Positions 22,924 to 33,939 of a stretch of 64,000 nt of DNA are shown here, piece after piece. Location of the stretch: contig JBAIAC010000030.1 of assembly GCA_037349315.1 (NCBI GenBank), positions 11,367,501-11,431,500 on the forward strand. The letters run 5' to 3'. The stretch is from Chelydra serpentina (lineage: Eukaryota; Chordata; Testudines; Chelydridae). The translations under genes and the position numbers were made by a program. The stretch's first letter is position 1; the number at the start of each line of letters is the position of its first letter. Under the pieces are notes generated by a model. That model made no database searches and had not been told where the DNA came from. It saw nothing but the letters and a program-made list of their open reading frames with translations.

Positions 22924-25773
22924 CTAGATCATCCCAGCCAGGGCTTTGTCAAGCCTGACCTTAAAAACCTCTAAGGAAGGAGATTCCACCACCTCCCTAG
23001 GTAACCCATTCCAGTGCTTCACCACCCTACTAGTGAAAAAGTTTTTCCTAATATCCAACCTAAACCTCCCCCTCTGCAACTTGAGACCATTACTCCTTGT
23101 TCTGTCATCTTCTACCACTGAGAACAGTCTAGATCCATCCTCTTTGGAACCCCCTTTTAGGTAGTTGAAAGCAGCTATCAAATCCCCCCTCACTCTTCTC
23201 TTCTGCAGGCTAAACAATCTCAGTTCCCTCAGCCTCTCCTCATAAGTCATGTGCTCCAGCCCCCTAATCATTTTTGTTGCCCTCCGTTGGACTCTTTCCA
23301 ATTTATCCACATCCTTCTTGTAGTGTGGGGCCCAAAACTGGACACAGTACTCCAAATGAGGCCTCACCAGTGCCGAATAGAGGGGAATAATCACGTCCCT
23401 CGATCTGCTGGAAATGCCCCTACTTATACAGCCCAAAATGCCGTTAGCCTTCTTGGCAACAAGGGCACACTGTTGACTCATATTCAGCTTTTCGTCCACT
23501 GTAACCCCTAGGTCCTTTTCTGCAGAACTGCTGCCCAGCCATTCGGTCCCTAGTCTGTAGCAGTGCATGGGATTCTTCCGTCCTAAGTGCAGGACTCTGC
23601 ACTTGTCCTTGTTGAACCTCATCAGATTTCTTTTGGCCCAATCCTCTAATTTGTCTAGGTCCCTCTGTATCCTATCCCTACCCTCCAGCGTATCAACCAC
23701 TCCTCCCAGTTTAGTGTCATCTGCAAACTTGCTAAGGGTGCAGTCCACACCATCCTCCAGGTCGTTGATGAAGATATTGAACAAAACCGGCCCCAGCACC
23801 GACCCTTGGGGCACTCCACTTGATACCGGCTGCCAACTAGACATGGAGCCATTGATCACTACCCGTTGAGCACGACCATCCAGCCAGTTTTCTATCCACC
23901 TTACCGTCCATTCATCCAGCCCATACTTCTTTAACTTGCTGGCAAGAACGCTGTGCGAGACTGTATCAAAAGCTTTGCTAAAGTCAAGAAATAGCACATC
24001 CACTGCTTTCCCCTCATCCACAGAGCCAGTTATCTCATCATAGAAGGCAATTAGGTTAGTCAGGCATGACTTGCCCTTGGTGAATCCATGCTGACTGTTC
24101 CTGATCACTTTCCCCTCCTTTAAGTGGTTCAAAATTGATTCCTTGAGGACCTGTTCCATGATTTTTCCAGGGATTGAGGTGAGACTGACTGGCCTGTAGT
24201 TCCCTGGATCTTCCTTCTTCCCTTTTTTAAAGATGGGCACTACATTAGCTTTTTTCCAGTCATCCGGGACCTCCCCCGATTGCCATGATTTGTCAAAGAT
24301 AATGGCCAATGGCTCTGTAATCACATCGGCCAACTCCTTTAGTACCCTCGGATGCAGTGCATTCGGCCCCATGGACTTGTGTTCGTCCAGCTTTTCTAAA
24401 TAGTCCCGAACTACTTCTTTCTCCACAGAGGGCTGGTCACCTCCTCCCCATACCGTGCTGCGGAGTGCAGCCATCTGGGAGCTGCCCTTGTCTGTGAAGA
24501 CAGAGGCAAAAAAAGCATTGAGTACACTAGCTTTCTCCACATCCTCTGTCACAAGGTTCCCTCCCTCATTCAGCAAGGGGCCCACACCTTCCTTGACTTT
24601 CTTCTTGTTGCTAACATACCTGAAGAAACCCTTCTTGTTACTCCTAACATCTCCAGCTAGCTGCAACTCCAAGTGTGATTTGGCCTTCCTAATTTCACTC
24701 CTGCATGCCTGAACAATATTTTTATACTCCTCCCTGGTCATTTGTCCAATCTTCCACTTCTTGTAAACTGCTTTTTTGTGTTTAAGACGAGCAAGGATTT
24801 CACTGTTAAGCCAAGCTGATCGCCTGCCATATTTACTTTTCTTTCTACACATCGGGATGGTTTGTTCCTGAAACCTCAATAAGGTTTCTTTAAAATACAG
24901 CCAGCTTTCCTCGACTCCTTTCCCCCTCATGTTATTCTCCCAGGGGACCTTGCCCATCAGTTCCCTGAGGGAGTCAAAGTCTGCTTTTCTGAAGTCCAGG
25001 CTCTGTATTCTACTGTTCTCCTTTCTTCCTTGTGTCAGGATCCTGAACTCGACCATCTCATGGTCACTGCCTCCCAGGTTCCCATCCACTATTGCTTCCT
25101 CTACTATTTCTTCCCTGTTTGTGAGCAGCAGGTCAAGAAGAGCTTTTCCCCTAGTTGGTTCCTCCAGCACTTGCACCAGGAAATTGTCCCCTACACTTTC
25201 CAAAAACTTCCTGGATTGTCTGTGGACCGCTGTATTGCTCTCCCAGCAGATGTCGGGGTGATTAAAGTCACCCATGAGAACCAGGGCCTGTGATCTAGTA
25301 ACTTCTGTTAGTTGCTGGAAGAAAGCCTCGTCCACCTCATCCGCCTGGTCTGGTGGTCTGTAGCAGACTCCCACCACGACATTACCCTTGTTGCTCCCAC
25401 TTCTCAATTTAATCCAGAGACTCTCAGGTTTTTCTGCAGTTTCATACTGGAGCTCTGAGCAGTCATACTGCTCTCTTACATACAACGCAACTCCCCCACC
25501 TTTTCTGCCCTGCCTATCCTTCCTGAACAGTTTATATCCATCCATGACAGTACTCCAATCGTGTGAGTTATCCCACCAAGTCTCTGTTATTCCAATTACG
25601 TCATAATTCCTTGACTGTGCCAGGACTTCCAGTTCTCCCTGCTTGTTCCCCAGGCTTCTTGCATTTGTGTATAGGCATTTAAGATAACTCACCGATCGTC
25701 CTGCTGTCCCAGTATGGGGCAGGAGCCCTCCCCTCTTGCACTCACCTACTTGTGCTTCCTCCCGGTATCCCAC
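22924..25773 (-). CDS. CR1 ORF2: endonuclease-reverse transcriptase polyprotein
   Basis: Supplies the nicking and copying activities for CR1 target-primed reverse transcription. Residues counted from the GTG at 25771-25773. The APE-type endonuclease spans about 32-245 (N38 in TNARS, E64 in ITE, YRP at 138-140, GDFN at 168-171, SDH at 236-238). The reverse transcriptase spans about 480-740 (first catalytic Asp D597 in [16 protein letters not shown] at 653-658, FADD at 683-686). A conserved C-terminal CR1 region ([30 protein letters not shown]) ends at a TAG. The frame has no internal stop and is near usual CR1 ORF2 length. It has no AUG before residue 77, inside the endonuclease, and stays open 5' of the GTG through the end of ORF1, so the true start is probably not this GTG. 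Confidence 0.92.
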   Translation of the reverse strand: MGYREEAQVGECKRGGLLPHTGTAGRSVSYLKCLYTNARSLGNKQGELEVLAQSRNYDVIGITETWWDNSHDWSTVMDGYKLFRKDRQGRKGGGVALYVREQYDCSELQYETAEKPESLWIKLRSGSNKGNVVVGVCYRPPDQADEVDEAFFQQLTEVTRSQALVLMGDFNHPDICWESNTAVHRQSRKFLESVGDNFLVQVLEEPTRGKALLDLLLTNREEIVEEAIVDGNLGGSDHEMVEFRILTQGRKENSRIQSLDFRKADFDSLRELMGKVPWENNMRGKGVEESWLYFKETLLRFQEQTIPMCRKKSKYGRRSAWLNSEILARLKHKKAVYKKWKIGQMTREEYKNIVQACRSEIRKAKSHLELQLAGDVRSNKKGFFRYVSNKKKVKEGVGPLLNEGGNLVTEDVEKASVLNAFFASVFTDKGSSQMAALRSTVWGGGDQPSVEKEVVRDYLEKLDEHKSMGPNALHPRVLKELADVITEPLAIIFDKSWQSGEVPDDWKKANVVPIFKKGKKEDPGNYRPVSLTSIPGKIMEQVLKESILNHLKEGKVIRNSQHGFTKGKSCLTNLIAFYDEITGSVDEGKAVDVLFLDFSKAFDTVSHSVLASKLKKYGLDEWTVRWIENWLDGRAQRVVINGSMSSWQPVSSGVPQGSVLGPVLFNIFINDLEDGVDCTLSKFADDTKLGGVVDTLEGRDRIQRDLDKLEDWAKRNLMRFNKDKCRVLHLGRKNPMHCYRLGTEWLGSSSAEKDLGVTVDEKLNMSQQCALVAKKANGILGCISRGISSRSRDVIIPLYSALVRPHLEYCVQFWAPHYKKDVDKLERVQRRATKMIRGLEHMTYEERLRELRLFSLQKRRVRGDLIAAFNYLKGGSKEDGSRLFSVVEDDRTRSNGLKLQRGRFRLDIRKNFFTSRVVKHWNGLPREVVESPSLEVFKVRLDKALAGMI

Positions 25774-25787
25774 TTCCCCACTTACCT

Positions 25788-25827
25788 CGGGGCTTTGGTC
25801 TCCTTCCCCCGGTGAACCTAGTTTAAA
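25788..25827 (-). promoter_or_regulatory. Candidate -1 programmed ribosomal frameshift signal (ORF1 to ORF2)
   Basis: On the element strand ORF1 ends ..GCT TTA AAC TAG, giving T TTA AAC in the zero frame at 25827-25821, a canonical X XXY YYZ slippery heptamer. The stop TAG follows at once. After a 9-nt spacer (25820-25812) a 5-bp stem CGGGG/CCCCG can form (25811-25807 with 25792-25788; 14-nt loop). A -1 shift reads CTA GGT TCA and continues without stop into ORF2, giving a fusion of about 1,300 residues. No strong pseudoknot partner is obvious by eye. Termination-reinitiation or a near-cognate start at the downstream GTG are the alternatives. Confidence 0.65.
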
Positions 25828-26834
25828 GCCCTCCTCACTAGGTTGGCCAGCCTGCTTCCAAAGATGCTCTTCCCTCTCTTCGTCAGGTGGAGCCCGTCTC
25901 TGCCTAGCACTCCTCCTTCTTGGAGCACCATCCCATGGTCAAAGAATCCAAACCCTTCTCTCCGACACCATCTGCGTAGCCATTCGTTGACTTCCACGAT
26001 TCGACGGTCTCTACCCCGGCCTTTTCCTGCCACAGGGAGAATGGACGAGAACACCACTTGCGCCTCAAACGCCTTTATCCTTCTTCCCAGAGCCACATAG
26101 TCTGCAGTAATACGCTCAAGGTCATTCTTGGCAGTATCATTGGTGCCCACGTGGAGAAGCAGGAAGGGGTAGCGATCTGAGGGCTTGATGAGTCTCGGCA
26201 GTCTCTCCGTCACATCACGAATCCTAGCCCCTGGCAAGCAGCACACCTCTCGGTTTTCCCGGTCAGGGCGGCAGATAGATGACTCAGTCCCCCTGAGGAG
26301 AGAGTCCCCGACCACCACCACCCTCCTCCTCCTCTTGGGAGTGGTGGTCGTGGAACCCCCATCCCTAGGACTGTGCATCTCATGCCTTCCAATCAGTGGA
26401 GTCTCCTTCTGCTCTGTTCCCTCAGATGCATCATTCACTCCACTCTCTGCACTAGTGGCTGTGGAGAGAACATGAAAACGGTTGCTCATCTGAATATGCG
26501 TTTCTTGTACATGGACTTGTCTCATACTCTTTCCTCTTCTGGAGGTCACATGCCGCCAATTATCCTCGCTGGCCTTCTGTCCCTGCTGCGCAGCCTGCTC
26601 TGAATCCTCACAACACTGTGCCCGCTGAAGCCTATCCTGACGTCTATCCAGGAACTCCTCATTTTCTTTTATGGAACGCAGGGTTGATACTCGTTTCTCC
26701 AGACCTTGAATCTTCTCCTCCAATATGGAGATCAGCTTGCACTTTGTACAGACAAAGTCGCTTCTATCCTGTGGAAGAAAGACAAACATGGCACATCCTG
26801 TGCAGGTCACGACAGCGGATCGCTCAGCATCCAT
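25818..26834 (-). CDS. CR1 ORF1: zinc-finger, coiled-coil and SGNH-esterase protein
   Basis: Starts at a true ATG (26832-26834) and ends at TAG (25818-25820), 338 aa. An N-terminal CxxC pair (C11/C14 and C29/C32) looks like a small zinc finger. Residues about 33-70 are a charged coiled coil ([20 protein letters not shown]). A low-complexity Ser/Thr/Gln-rich linker follows, and residues about 170-338 form an SGNH/GDSL-type esterase: VVVVGDSLL with S178, HVGTNDT with N232, and GRDGLHL with D313 and H316. ORF1 proteins of CR1/L2-group LINEs are thought to bind the RNA as an RNP, and some carry this esterase. All catalytic residues appear intact. The -1 slippery heptamer TTTAAAC sits immediately before the stop. 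Confidence 0.9.
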   Translation of the reverse strand: MDAERSAVVTCTGCAMFVFLPQDRSDFVCTKCKLISILEEKIQGLEKRVSTLRSIKENEEFLDRRQDRLQRAQCCEDSEQAAQQGQKASEDNWRHVTSRRGKSMRQVHVQETHIQMSNRFHVLSTATSAESGVNDASEGTEQKETPLIGRHEMHSPRDGGSTTTTPKRRRRVVVVGDSLLRGTESSICRPDRENREVCCLPGARIRDVTERLPRLIKPSDRYPFLLLHVGTNDTAKNDLERITADYVALGRRIKAFEAQVVFSSILPVAGKGRGRDRRIVEVNEWLRRWCRREGFGFFDHGMVLQEGGVLGRDGLHLTKRGKSIFGSRLANLVRRALN

Positions 26835-27530
26835 AGTTCCTTCCTTCGAAGAGTTTTCTCACTTGTGGCAGAAACTACTCAGGGAAATCTGCAAGAGGGA
26901 CGCCTCAGTAGGTTCTCTCCAGGCGAACTCCCAGGCTAACTCCACCTGTTTACTTCTCTGCTATGCGCTGCTCCACTGGTGCGCAGCTGACTGACAGTCT
27001 TTTTAGAAGAGTCTGCAATGAAGCACTCCCAAATCACACTTTTCAAACAGGAAATCAAACACTCTAGCACACTGTCAAAGTGCCAAACTGTCCCCTCGAC
27101 AGATACTCACTCCCCCGTCCGCAGCCACCTGGTTGCTCTGCCTCTCCCTTTAGTTTGGGTAAAAAGAGTTAGGAATGGCAAGGATAGCTTGCCCCCTTCG
27201 CACTCCCCTTCCCAACTCCCTCTCAAACTCCCCTGTTTGCAGCCCCTGTTCGCAAAGCGCCCTGGTCGCTTGTGGACGGCTTTATAAAGCCCCGGCCTCC
27301 CTGATTGATTAGCCCCGCCCCCTGGTGTAGAAGCTCACAGCTTCTAACTGCCAGCCACAGCACACGGTCCTGCAAACAAACAAATGAACAAACAAACAGA
27401 CAGACACAAGCTCAGCACACAGCAAGTACCCCCAAACACACACTACAGACAGCCACTTACCCCAAGGGTCCTGTATTTGCTCCTGCTTTACCTGGAGCAA
27501 TTCCTCTCAAACTCCCCTGTTATACTCACT
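26835..27530 (-). promoter_or_regulatory. CR1 5'UTR / internal promoter region
   Basis: GC-rich leader upstream of ORF1 with CpGs, short CAAA- and CAGA-type simple repeats (27367-27410) and a TATAAA-containing palindrome. A segment of about 17 bp (TCTCAAACTCCCCTGTT, plus strand) occurs at 27221 and again at 27505, hinting at duplicated 5' units. LINEs normally carry an internal Pol II promoter in this region. The 5' limit is not resolved. Confidence 0.6.
27278..27291 (-). promoter_or_regulatory. TATAAA palindrome in CR1 5'UTR
   Basis: GGCTTTATAAAGCC is a perfect 14-bp palindrome with a TATAAA core readable on both strands. It lies within the GC-rich leader about 450 bases upstream of ORF1 and may be a promoter element; no transcript evidence is available. 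Confidence 0.4.
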
Positions 27531-27549
27531 TTAAACAGGTGAAATGACT

Positions 27550-29420
27550 ACAGAAAGGGTAAGGCAGCAGAGAATACGGCCCATTTGTTTTTAATCAAAG
27601 ACTCAATTCTTCTCCTACTGATGTATATAGAAAAATTCCCATTGACTTCAATCTGCGAAGAATTGAGCCTTTAATGTAATTTATCATTTGAATATACAGC
27701 AATATTATCATTATAGCATTATGAGAGCTATGCATCAAATCCAGCAGTCCTTATTCAGGCAAAACTCCATTTTGGTTTGTTTCTTTTCACAGGTTACAGA
27801 ATGATCCAATATAAATGTATTCTGAAATACTAGTGTTTTCTCTGTGCAACACCTGTATTTGGTAAAAGCACTAGTATGAAGATAAGCAGTGCTGTTGACC
27901 AGTGCATTCAGTGTAACAGGAATTCTGCCAGAGTAAAGCAGGATTCCAAAAAGTAAGTCTGGAGATACGCTATACAACACATTTGAACGTGGCCCTATTT
28001 CAACAGTGTATGCTTCCTTCCTTTTAGCCAGGCATATCCTCCAGTGGACTGTTGTGTGCAATAGAGGAATTCTATCCGACTAAATTCACGAGTGCAGAAG
28101 TGGAAGTGGGTCCTTTTTTTTTTCCCTCTCCTTGCACACCAGCAAGGTGTATACCAAATGTTGTCATTGATTATAATCTCCTACAAATATATAAACTCAA
28201 CCATTTATTTCACAAAACTTGAGTTTTTGAGCACAATCACCACTCACACTGCCGAAATGCCATATTGTTTAAGTATGCTAGAGGAGCTATCAACTATGGC
28301 CAAAAAAAGAGGAGGAACTTGCAAAAGAGCAAACTAAAAATAGTGTCTTCTTTGTACCCTACTATAAAGTAGGCACTTTATAAACTCCAGCCCATATGCT
28401 TCACTTTGTTCTTATATAAAGTACTATATCAATCTCAATCAAGCAAATCATTTAGGATTATGTTGTCCAAAGAATGGTCATTAACAATAAAGCTGGTCCA
28501 ATAAAAAAAATGAAAGTAACCCAGTACAAAGATCTGGTTTTGGAATATTGGTCAAGGTTTTGCGTTTACAATCCCTTAAAATGAATGATAAATTTGAAAG
28601 TATTAGCGGCACTGCAAACATTCCACATACTGCCATATCAGTGAGATGAAACCTAGATCTATAGGTTTCATGGTCCCTCTGCAGATGGTGCCAATAAGCA
28701 TAGCAATCCTTAGAGACTCTGCTGAAGTTGCCAAACAAGGTAGAATTTAGTACCAAAAGTCGGCATGATGTTTAAGAACTATGTATGTACATTTCTGGTA
28801 TGTCATTGGGTGGTTGTAACGTATGTGTAATATAGATCGATAAAGCCTACTGTAGAATATTTTTTAAAAATTGCATGCCCTTGTACTTTCTCGGTTTGTC
28901 TGGGGCAAGGACTGGAAATATGAGAAATCAAAAGATTTTTGCACCAGATAAAATGAAGACATATTGGCAATCTCTAAAGAAAGGCTGTTCTAGTGAGTTT
29001 TTATAGAAAAGATACTGTTATTGAACAACCAATGATCCACAATGGAAAGCTCTATGTAGGGAAAACTGGGCTGTCTCAGACTAGCGGCCATAATGCGTCT
29101 CAGCCTTTTTGTGACGTCAAATACAAAAGATATCTTTCAAGGAAGTATTAAAACATACTCTCTCATTCTAGAAACAGGGATTTGAGGCAGGAGGACAAGT
29201 TTACTCTGATCCTTATTCCTATTTTCAAGCCAAAAATATTCAGGTAAACTTCAGATAAATTTCCAGTCTTCTGCATCATTTTCAAAGTTCCCCCTTCAAA
29301 TATTTATCCCAATTAAGTGAAATAAGTATTTTGCTAGTTATGTATAAAAATATCAACAAATGTGATATATTCATCAAAACAATAATGGGTAAAATCTGCC
29401 CACAAAGAGATGACTCTACT
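27550..29420. other. No gene seen
   Basis: Flanks the CR1 5' end. AT-rich with ORFs up to 108 codons lacking any domain. Confidence 0.45.
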
Positions 29421-29423
29421 AGG

Positions 29424-30268
29424 TGTATCAAGTTTCCCTCCCCACTCTGAACTCTAGCGTACAGACATGGGGACCCACATGAAAGACCCCTTAAGCTTAT
29501 TTCTACCATCTTAGGTTAAAAACTCCCCAAGGCACAAATTTTCCCTTGTACCTGGGATTAGGTAAACGCTGCCACCACCAAGTGATTTAACAAAGAACGA
29601 GGGGAAAAGGACCACTTGTAGTTTCTCTTCCCCCCAAAAAATCCCCCCAAGCCCTTACACCCCCTTTCCTGGGGAGGGTTGAGACTAATATCCTAACCAA
29701 TTGGTTACAAAGTGATCAAAGACCCTAACTCCGAATTTTAGAACACTGGAAAAATCAGTCGGGTTCTTGAAAGAAGGATTTTATTTAAAAAAGAAAGGTA
29801 AAAATCATCTCTGTAAAATCAGGATGGAAAATACTTTATAGGGTACTCAGATTCAAAACACAGAGGATTCCCCTCTAGGCAAAACCTTAAGTTTTTTAGA
29901 AACTTAGAAACAGAAAACAGGAATAAACCTCCCTCTTAGCACAGGGAAAATTCACAAGCAAAACAAAAGATAACCTAATCCGCCTTGCCTGGCTTACCTA
30001 TACTTGTAGCAATATTGGAGATTTGGATTAGGATCGGTTGGAGAAGATGGATTTCTGTCTGGCCTCTCTCAGTCCCAAGAGAGAACACCCATATAGAGAG
30101 CACAAAACCAAACCTACCCGCCTCCCCCCGCAAGATATGAAAGCATCTTCTTTCCCCATTGGTTCTGTTGGTCAGGTGCCAACCAGGCTATTTGAGCTTT
30201 TTAACCCCTTACAGGCAAGGAGGAATTAAAGGCTACTCTTAGCTGTATGTTTATGACGAGGTGTCACA
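29424..30268 (-). mobile_element. Solo-LTR-like unit (retroviral or Gypsy-type), ~845 bp
   Basis: Read on the minus strand the unit begins TGTGACACC and can be ended at ..GATACA, LTR-like TG..CA borders. Promoter-like TATA sequence (CTCTATATGG) lies near 30095, and an AATAAA polyadenylation signal is at 29780-29785. A GGTGGTGGCAGCG segment near 29575 resembles a sequence next to a primer-binding site, so the true 3' LTR border could lie there with some leader following. No gag, pol or env coding sequence and no matching TSD were found. Class is uncertain. Confidence 0.5.
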
Positions 30269-30269
30269 T

Positions 30270-31315
30270 CTGCATATCTCTAAGTAGAATTTGACTCCTA
30301 TTCCAATATGATTTAATCTGTTCTGCACAGCCATGAACCCCTGTCCTGTGTTTAAGTTAATAATTAGCATACTGTACAAGCCACATAGGTTCGTGTGTCT
30401 GCTCCTCTTCATTTGTTTATTGCTTTGTTTCATTAGATAAAGGTGAAAAGATATGGACTCAATCTGACTGCATTTGAAATCCATATGTAATAGTTTACTA
30501 TCTCAGTCCATAACCACATTGTATTAGTCTACACAGTATTGTTATAGTACTTAAGTTTCTGGATAATAATAGAGCTATATAGTACAGTACTAAAGAGGTC
30601 AGTAAATCAGCACGTGGCAATGGTAAACTCTAAGAGGATGCAGCTACTAGTTTACAAGCAATGTAGTCACATTTTTCCTCCCATTCTAGCCCCTTTCAAT
30701 ACAACAAGAAGCCTTTCCTGCAAATATTTACTATTTGGTGTAGCGTTTACTACAATGAATAATATGGCTTCAAAGAACTCAGTGAACAGTGAACCAATAG
30801 GGATAAAAGTGTCTTATTAATGGGGTTCATGCAAGTCCCATTAAAGCAGACATTTGACTTTTCTTTAGACAAGTTCTCACTTGTTGACAAAGCCACCTAA
30901 CAAACTTCTGTGTTTTGCAAATGCCAAAATTTCCACGGACCATTGGGTGCACTCGTTTTTGAGATGCAGAACTGTTGATCTCTAGAGGTGAAATTCTGAT
31001 TCCATTGAAGTTAATTGCAAAACGCCCATGGACTTGAATAGAGTGAGAATTTTGTCCTAGATCACCAGCTACAGTGTGGGTCAGGTGAGCAATGACTGAA
31101 AGTTACGATTATGAGATTCTATATATCAATGGTTTATGTGAACCTACTTCTTACTCTAGTTCCTACTGGGCAAATACCCACTTCACAAACGGTACTAGTT
31201 GGCCCCCGGCAAAGCTTTCACCCAGCTTCAAACAAGTTACACTCATAAAGTGAAAATATATCCCCCCTTCTAGGGTCTGGCTTTTTTCCTCAGGACATGG
31301 AGGTGTAAGAGACAC
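30270..31315. other. No gene seen
   Basis: Ordinary AT-rich sequence with short domain-less ORFs. Confidence 0.45.
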
Positions 31316-31318
31316 TGG

Positions 31319-31589
31319 GGGCTTGTCTACATGCACCAGAGGGGTGTAAATTCATGTGCAATTGTGTGTCCCACAGTAATTGGCCTGATTGGACCCTGCT
31401 GGTATGAACTAAAAGTTCCCTAGTGCATATTAACATCGTACTGTTTGAAAAGAGACTACATGAACACGCACTAAGAAACTTTTAGTGTGGCCAGTAAGGT
31501 CCACCTGGTCCAGTTAATGCGCGACACACTAGTGCGCACTAGAATTTACACCTCTCTGGTGAAGACTAATGCACTGTGTAGTCAAGCCC
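31319..31589. mobile_element. Harbinger/Chompy-like palindromic MITE, 271 bp
   Basis: The left end GGGCTTGTCTACATGCACC and the right end (reverse complement GGGCTTGACTACACAGTGC) form TIRs. A second inverted block (GTGTAAATTC with GAATTTACACC) and further complementary words continue inward. A TGG trinucleotide flanks both sides (31316-31318, 31590-31592), compatible with the 3-bp TSD of PIF/Harbinger elements, although TWA is more typical. No coding capacity. Confidence 0.75.
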
Positions 31590-31778
31590 TGGAATGGATT
31601 TTAAGTGTTAAAATAATACTGGGTAGGGACAGTATATACCCACCTATCTCACATACCAGACATTTAATTGGGTCTAGTGCAGGTTGGACGCCTGCCTCTT
31701 GGGGAGGTGGATTACCTACACCGACAGGAGAACCCCTCCTTTTGGCACAGGTAGTGTGTACACGGAAGTGCTACAGCA

Positions 31779-32209
31779 CATAGGTGCCGACTCCGTGGGT
31801 GCTCCAGAGCTGGAGCACCCAGGGGGAAAAATTAGTGGGTGCTCTGCACCCACCAGCAGCCAAGCTCCCTGCCGCACCTCACCTCCGCCTCCTCCCCTGA
31901 GCGCGCCGCGTCCCCGCTCCTCCGCCTACCTGCTAGCGCTTGCTGCCGCCAAACAGCTGTCGCAAGCTCCGAGAGGGAGGGGGGAGGAACGGGAATGTGG
32001 TACGCCCAGGGGAGGAGGTGGGGAAGAGGCAGGGCCAGGCGGGGATTTGATGAAGGAGTTGGAATAGGGGCAGGGATGGGGCGCAGTTGGGGCGAGGACT
32101 TTGGGGGAAGGGGTTGGACTGGGGACAGGAGGGGGCGGGGCAGGGATGGAGTCGGGGTGGGGCCGGGGGATTGAGCACCCACCGGTGCCAGTAGAAGTCG
32201 GCGCCTATG
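31779..32209. mobile_element. Non-autonomous hAT element, 431 bp
   Basis: Ends CATAGGTGCCGACT and (reverse complement of the right end) CATAGGCGCCGACT are TIRs. The flanks CTACAGCA (31771-31778) and CTACAACA (32210-32217) are 8-bp direct duplications differing at one base. The interior is GC-rich with an inner inverted pair GGGTGCTC/GAGCACCC. It shares its left 70 bp with the copy at 37757. Overlapping ORFs of 81-127 codons are compositional and not real genes. Confidence 0.88.
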
Positions 32210-32219
32210 CTACAACAAC

Positions 32220-33935
32220 GCAGAGAAGTGTTGACAAACCCCTAGCTTTCTCTGCCAAAGGGCTATTCCCACTTTTATTCATGGTGGAGTCTACTGCATC
32301 ACACCTGCTTAGTGAGTTACCATTATTTGTTACATCTGTGTGTTATTCTAACACTTCTTAACAGAAGAATCCTGCCACCCTATTTATAGTCCCAGTAGAA
32401 AGGCCAAAGACTGAATTAGTATGGAAACTGCACCCTCTTTTCATTCTTACAAGCTGTGTCTTGATCAGGGAGGATGTTTCTAATGATCTGCGGATGGATA
32501 GAAACACATCATTCTCAAACTGAGTAAATGAAGCACCATGTGCCACAAGTTAATTCACTTTAAAAAAGACGGGGGAGGCGATGCTAAAAATGATTGTTTT
32601 GATTAAAGAAATCATTAAGAGAACAAAATAACTCTATAAACATATCATAAAATATAAACTGTGTGAATGAACATGTTCATTCAAATAGCCCACATAACAC
32701 GGGGTTTAGTCATATCATGCATTGCAAGAATATTAAAGCTACAAGTCAAGATAAAAATAAATACATAAAGACACCTCTTCTGGTGTCTGGCTTTATTAAC
32801 AAAAAAGGAATTCCAAAATAATAGCATATGAACCCAAGTCTAATGCATATCATACATTGGAATATTTTACAGTAGATGGGAATCAGTGAGAAAATTAGTG
32901 GTCTATAAAACTTGTTTACAGGGAGGCACACAGAATCTAGATATTCTGAAAAATTCATGCAACTGATTTTTTTTTTCATTTGAAGGTTCAACCATTTTCA
33001 CAGTAATCCTCTCAAAGAAGATTGCTGTCCAATTTCTGTTTTAAAAAAATCCCTGATCCCAAAGAGACAGATACTGTACTTTTAATTTTATCAGCACAAA
33101 AGTAAGACAGACAAATTAAATGGAAAGTTGTTGAAACACAATAGACTATAACCTAGGAAAAAGGTCCTCTGCAGCTGTAGTCCTGTTGCACAAAGAAACT
33201 CATTTCTGTGCTTCCTACAACAAGCTAGTCCCATTAAAAAGGAGTCATTGAAAGTTACCTAATTTAAAGAAGAGAAAAAAGGGCTATGAAGGAAAGAAAG
33301 GAAAGAATAATTTCACACATGTGGCATCCAGGGTGCAAGTGCTGTTGAACCTCACCTCACAATTATGGAAGAAAAGGAACTGGTAGTTTGAGGTTATGAT
33401 CCAGAGTCTCAAAGCCACTCTGCGTTGCCCTCACTTCCTCCTACAGCCTGAAAGGCAGCAGAACAAGTAGTTGCTCTGCAAAACTAAGCCAATTCACACA
33501 CGTCATAAGAGAGGCAGGGTCTGTACTCCTGTACACCGTTGGCTGTGCCTTGCAGAGCATCTGCAGTAGCCCAGAGAAAGTGTGTCAGGAAAGCAGGGTC
33601 AGATGACATGCAAATTAATTGCAAATGTAACCCAACTCCCCCCTCCACAGGCACACCCTCCCTCAAGGGAAGTGCTCTAAGGACTGCTTCATAGGCAGTT
33701 CAATCAGTATTTGCAGCCTGGTAAGAGAATTCTGTTCCACCCCCATCTCCACCCCCAATTTTTGCAGAGAACCCCAGCAGGACAATACATTTTAGGATTC
33801 GGAAAAAATTTTTAGAAATCAAGCTTCAAAATTCTTCAATACCACTGTGGATCTGCCTTTATGGAAAGAAATGTTAAGTGTATATTGTTCTTTTAGCACT
33901 AAGATATCTAGAGGAAAGTATTTCATGGAAATATT
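32220..33935. other. No gene seen
   Basis: AT-rich, short ORFs only. Confidence 0.45.
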
Positions 33936-33939
33936 TTAA

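Larger units (their letters stand above)
22831..27530 (-). mobile_element. Full-length, apparently intact CR1 LINE retrotransposon
   Basis: A non-LTR retrotransposon of about 4.7 kb read on the minus strand. From 5' to 3' it holds a GC-rich 5'UTR (about 27530-26835), ORF1 (338 aa, CxxC finger, coiled coil and SGNH esterase), ORF2 (949 aa or more, endonuclease and reverse transcriptase), a short 3'UTR, and a terminal array of three ATTCTATG units, the hallmark CR1 3' end. Both ORFs are open from end to end with all visible catalytic motifs, unlike every other CR1 piece in the window. CR1 elements insert by target-primed reverse transcription, usually without clear TSDs, and I find none. The exact 5' boundary is uncertain (27490-27550). 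Confidence 0.93.

Noticed and set aside
25771..25773. GTG as the true start codon of CR1 ORF2
   Set aside because: In vertebrates GTG is a poor initiator and the frame remains open upstream into ORF1 with a slippery heptamer; I keep the coordinate only as a conventional boundary.
22946..26475. Several 60-110-codon plus-strand ORFs across the CR1 element
   Set aside because: Antisense shadows of CR1 ORF1 and ORF2, which have full motif support.
29424..30268. Complete endogenous retrovirus
   Set aside because: Only one LTR-like unit is visible, with no second LTR and no gag, pol or env coding sequence in the flanks.
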